DNA from: Candidatus Limivicinus faecipullorum | GTDB lineage: Bacteria > Bacillota > Clostridia > Oscillospirales > Oscillospiraceae | Direction of reading: 5' to 3' | DNA length: 7,375 nucleotides | Assembly (NCBI GenBank): GCA_018711755.1 | Contig: DVHY01000127.1 | Coordinates: forward strand, 1 to 7,375 | Part shown: positions 7,030-7,375 of the stretch, piece by piece | Layout of the letters: every line of letters starts with the position of its first letter | Position numbering within the stretch: the stretch's first letter is position 1 | The notes under the pieces: model-generated | What the model saw: only the letters and a program-made list of their open reading frames with translations | What the model was told of the DNA's origin: nothing | The model's database searches: none | Program-made: the position numbers and the translations under genes

Positions 7030-7058
7030 ATTATATTCCCTGCACATTGCCTTGTCAA
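7030..7058 (-). promoter_or_regulatory. Promoter P1 of the hyp-hydrogenase operon (perfect sigma-A consensus)
   Basis: On the minus strand TTGACA (7053-7058) and TATAAT (7030-7035) are separated by exactly 17 bases, so both hexamers and the spacing match the vegetative sigma-A/sigma-70 optimum. The expected transcription start is near 7022-7023, giving a 5' UTR of about 40 bases before the hypF ATG. The region is AT-rich. Such a strong core promoter suggests that control, if any, is by repression or post-transcriptional. No promoter of this quality was noticed within the genes downstream, so P1 probably drives the whole cluster. Confidence 0.85.
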
Positions 7059-7095
7059 ATGATTTTTTTGATTTAGGATATTTTTTACCTTGCCA

Positions 7096-7124
7096 ATTAT
7101 AATATTTGTTCCAGAAAAAGGCAA
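7096..7124 (-). promoter_or_regulatory. Candidate upstream promoter P2
   Basis: On the minus strand a perfect -10 hexamer TATAAT (7096-7101) lies 17 bases downstream of TTGCCT (7119-7124), which matches the -35 consensus at 4 of 6 positions. It is 66 bases upstream of P1 and points the same way, giving a tandem arrangement. The weaker -35 is what one expects of a promoter needing an activator. It is a sequence-based prediction only. Confidence 0.5.
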
Positions 7125-7144
7125 TAAAAGTAAATTTCTTAACA

Positions 7145-7161
7145 CATTTTAATATAAAATG
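7145..7161. promoter_or_regulatory. Perfect AT-rich dyad upstream of P2
   Basis: CATTTTA and TAAAATG flank a 3-base centre, giving a perfect 7-bp inverted repeat over 17 bases. Its centre (7153) is about 64 bases upstream of the predicted P2 start, close to where many activators bind. AT-rich dyads also arise by chance, so the regulatory role is tentative. It is not a recognisable FNR-, CRP- or Rex-type site. Confidence 0.3.
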
Positions 7162-7190
7162 CCAAGCCTGCGGCTCTCCGGGCAAAGCAC

Positions 7191-7218
7191 AAGAACAGCG
7201 GCTCCCGCCGCTGTTCTT
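7191..7218. terminator. 12-bp perfect hairpin, possible terminator or leader structure
   Basis: Arms 7191-7202 and 7207-7218 are exact reverse complements of 12 bases around a 4-base loop (TCCC on the plus strand, GGGA on the minus). The stem is GC-rich next to the loop and ends in AA/TT pairs, like an intrinsic terminator. The T tract after it is poor on both strands (minus TTCTTGTGCTTTG; plus TTCTTACATACATTT), so termination would be inefficient. It could be a leftover terminator of a gene to the right, or a structure in a longer leader transcript. Confidence 0.5.
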
Positions 7219-7343
7219 ACATACATTTCCATATATTTCACGCCACAGTGTTTTCACTCCAGGTGTTTTTTGTTTGCCTGCTGCCCGGTTCAATCCTCCG
7301 TTTATCTTCCCCCGGACCTTTCCAAGAGATCCGCGAAATGACC

Positions 7344-7372
7344 AAAGGGGCGGGCATAAAGCCCGCCCCTTT
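7344..7372. terminator. Intrinsic terminator hairpin at the right edge
   Basis: AAAGGGGCGGGC (7344-7355) and its exact complement GCCCGCCCCTTT (7361-7372) enclose a 5-base ATAAA loop. This gives a 12-bp stem with a very GC-rich core and A/T at the base, typical of a Rho-independent, possibly bidirectional terminator. The T run is only three bases on each strand within the window. It most likely ends transcription of a gene beyond 7375 and insulates the hyp operon from read-through. Confidence 0.75.
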
Positions 7373-7375
7373 GAG

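Larger units (their letters stand above)
6982..7375. other. 394-base non-coding leader/intergenic region upstream of hypF
   Basis: No convincing gene lies here. The part nearest hypF (about 7015-7160) is AT-rich and holds two candidate promoters and several dyads. The part further right (about 7160-7343) is of mixed composition with one strong hairpin, and the edge carries a terminator. I see no tRNA, CRISPR array or recognisable riboswitch. A minus-strand open frame of 92 codons runs from about 7293 to 7015, but it passes through the promoters and a perfect hairpin, has a poorly spaced TTG start, and resembles no family I know. Confidence 0.75.

Noticed and set aside
7015..7293. Minus-strand open frame of about 92 codons upstream of hypF
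   Set aside because: It starts at TTG with the GGAGG only one base away, runs through both predicted promoters and a perfect hairpin, overlaps AT-rich regulatory DNA, and shows no family motif.
6982..7343. Riboswitch (molybdenum cofactor, Ni/Co or similar) in the leader
   Set aside because: Hairpins are present, but I could not match any known riboswitch core, and the P1 transcript would have a leader of only about 40 bases.

Overview
The window is a compact, single-direction gene cluster, all on the minus strand, for an energy-converting (group 4) [NiFe] hydrogenase and its maturation machinery. Read in transcription order from right to left, it holds: a leader with promoters (about 6982-7375), hypF, hypC, hypD, hypE, a complex I 30-kDa/NuoC-like subunit, the group 4 [NiFe] hydrogenase large subunit, hypA, an MrpE-type Na+/H+ antiporter subunit, and the first codons of a further gene that runs off the left edge. 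That last gene is probably MrpF.

The organism is most likely an anaerobic bacterium of the Bacillota (Clostridia-like). This inference rests on strong AGGAGG-type ribosome binding sites, a perfect TTGACA-N17-TATAAT promoter, TTG start use, ATA and AGA/AGG codons in moderately GC-rich genes, and the hydrogenase content itself. The sequence does not fix the species.

Region by region: 6982-7375 is non-coding and AT-rich in its left part. It carries two tandem sigma-A-type promoters, several dyads, a 12-bp hairpin and, at the right edge, a GC-rich terminator hairpin that separates the operon from whatever lies further right. 2470-6981 encodes HypF, HypC, HypD and HypE, which make and deliver the Fe(CN)2CO part of the active site. 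929-2406 encodes the catalytic pair, a NuoC-like subunit and a NuoD-like large subunit with all four Ni-binding cysteines. 586-927 encodes the nickel-delivery protein HypA. 1-534 opens an Mrp-type ion-translocation module.

Working together, HypF (carbamoylation), HypE (dehydration to cyanide) and the HypC-HypD scaffold build the iron centre, HypA supplies nickel, and the finished large subunit would exchange electrons between ferredoxin and protons/H2. The Mrp-like membrane arm would couple this to Na+ or H+ transport. Points of note are the mixed Ech-like/Mbh-like character, a large subunit that stops directly after its last cysteine motif (so no maturation protease should be needed), hypA placed between the catalytic and membrane modules, and the absence from the window of hypB, the NuoB-like small subunit, the NuoH-like subunit and the ferredoxin subunit.
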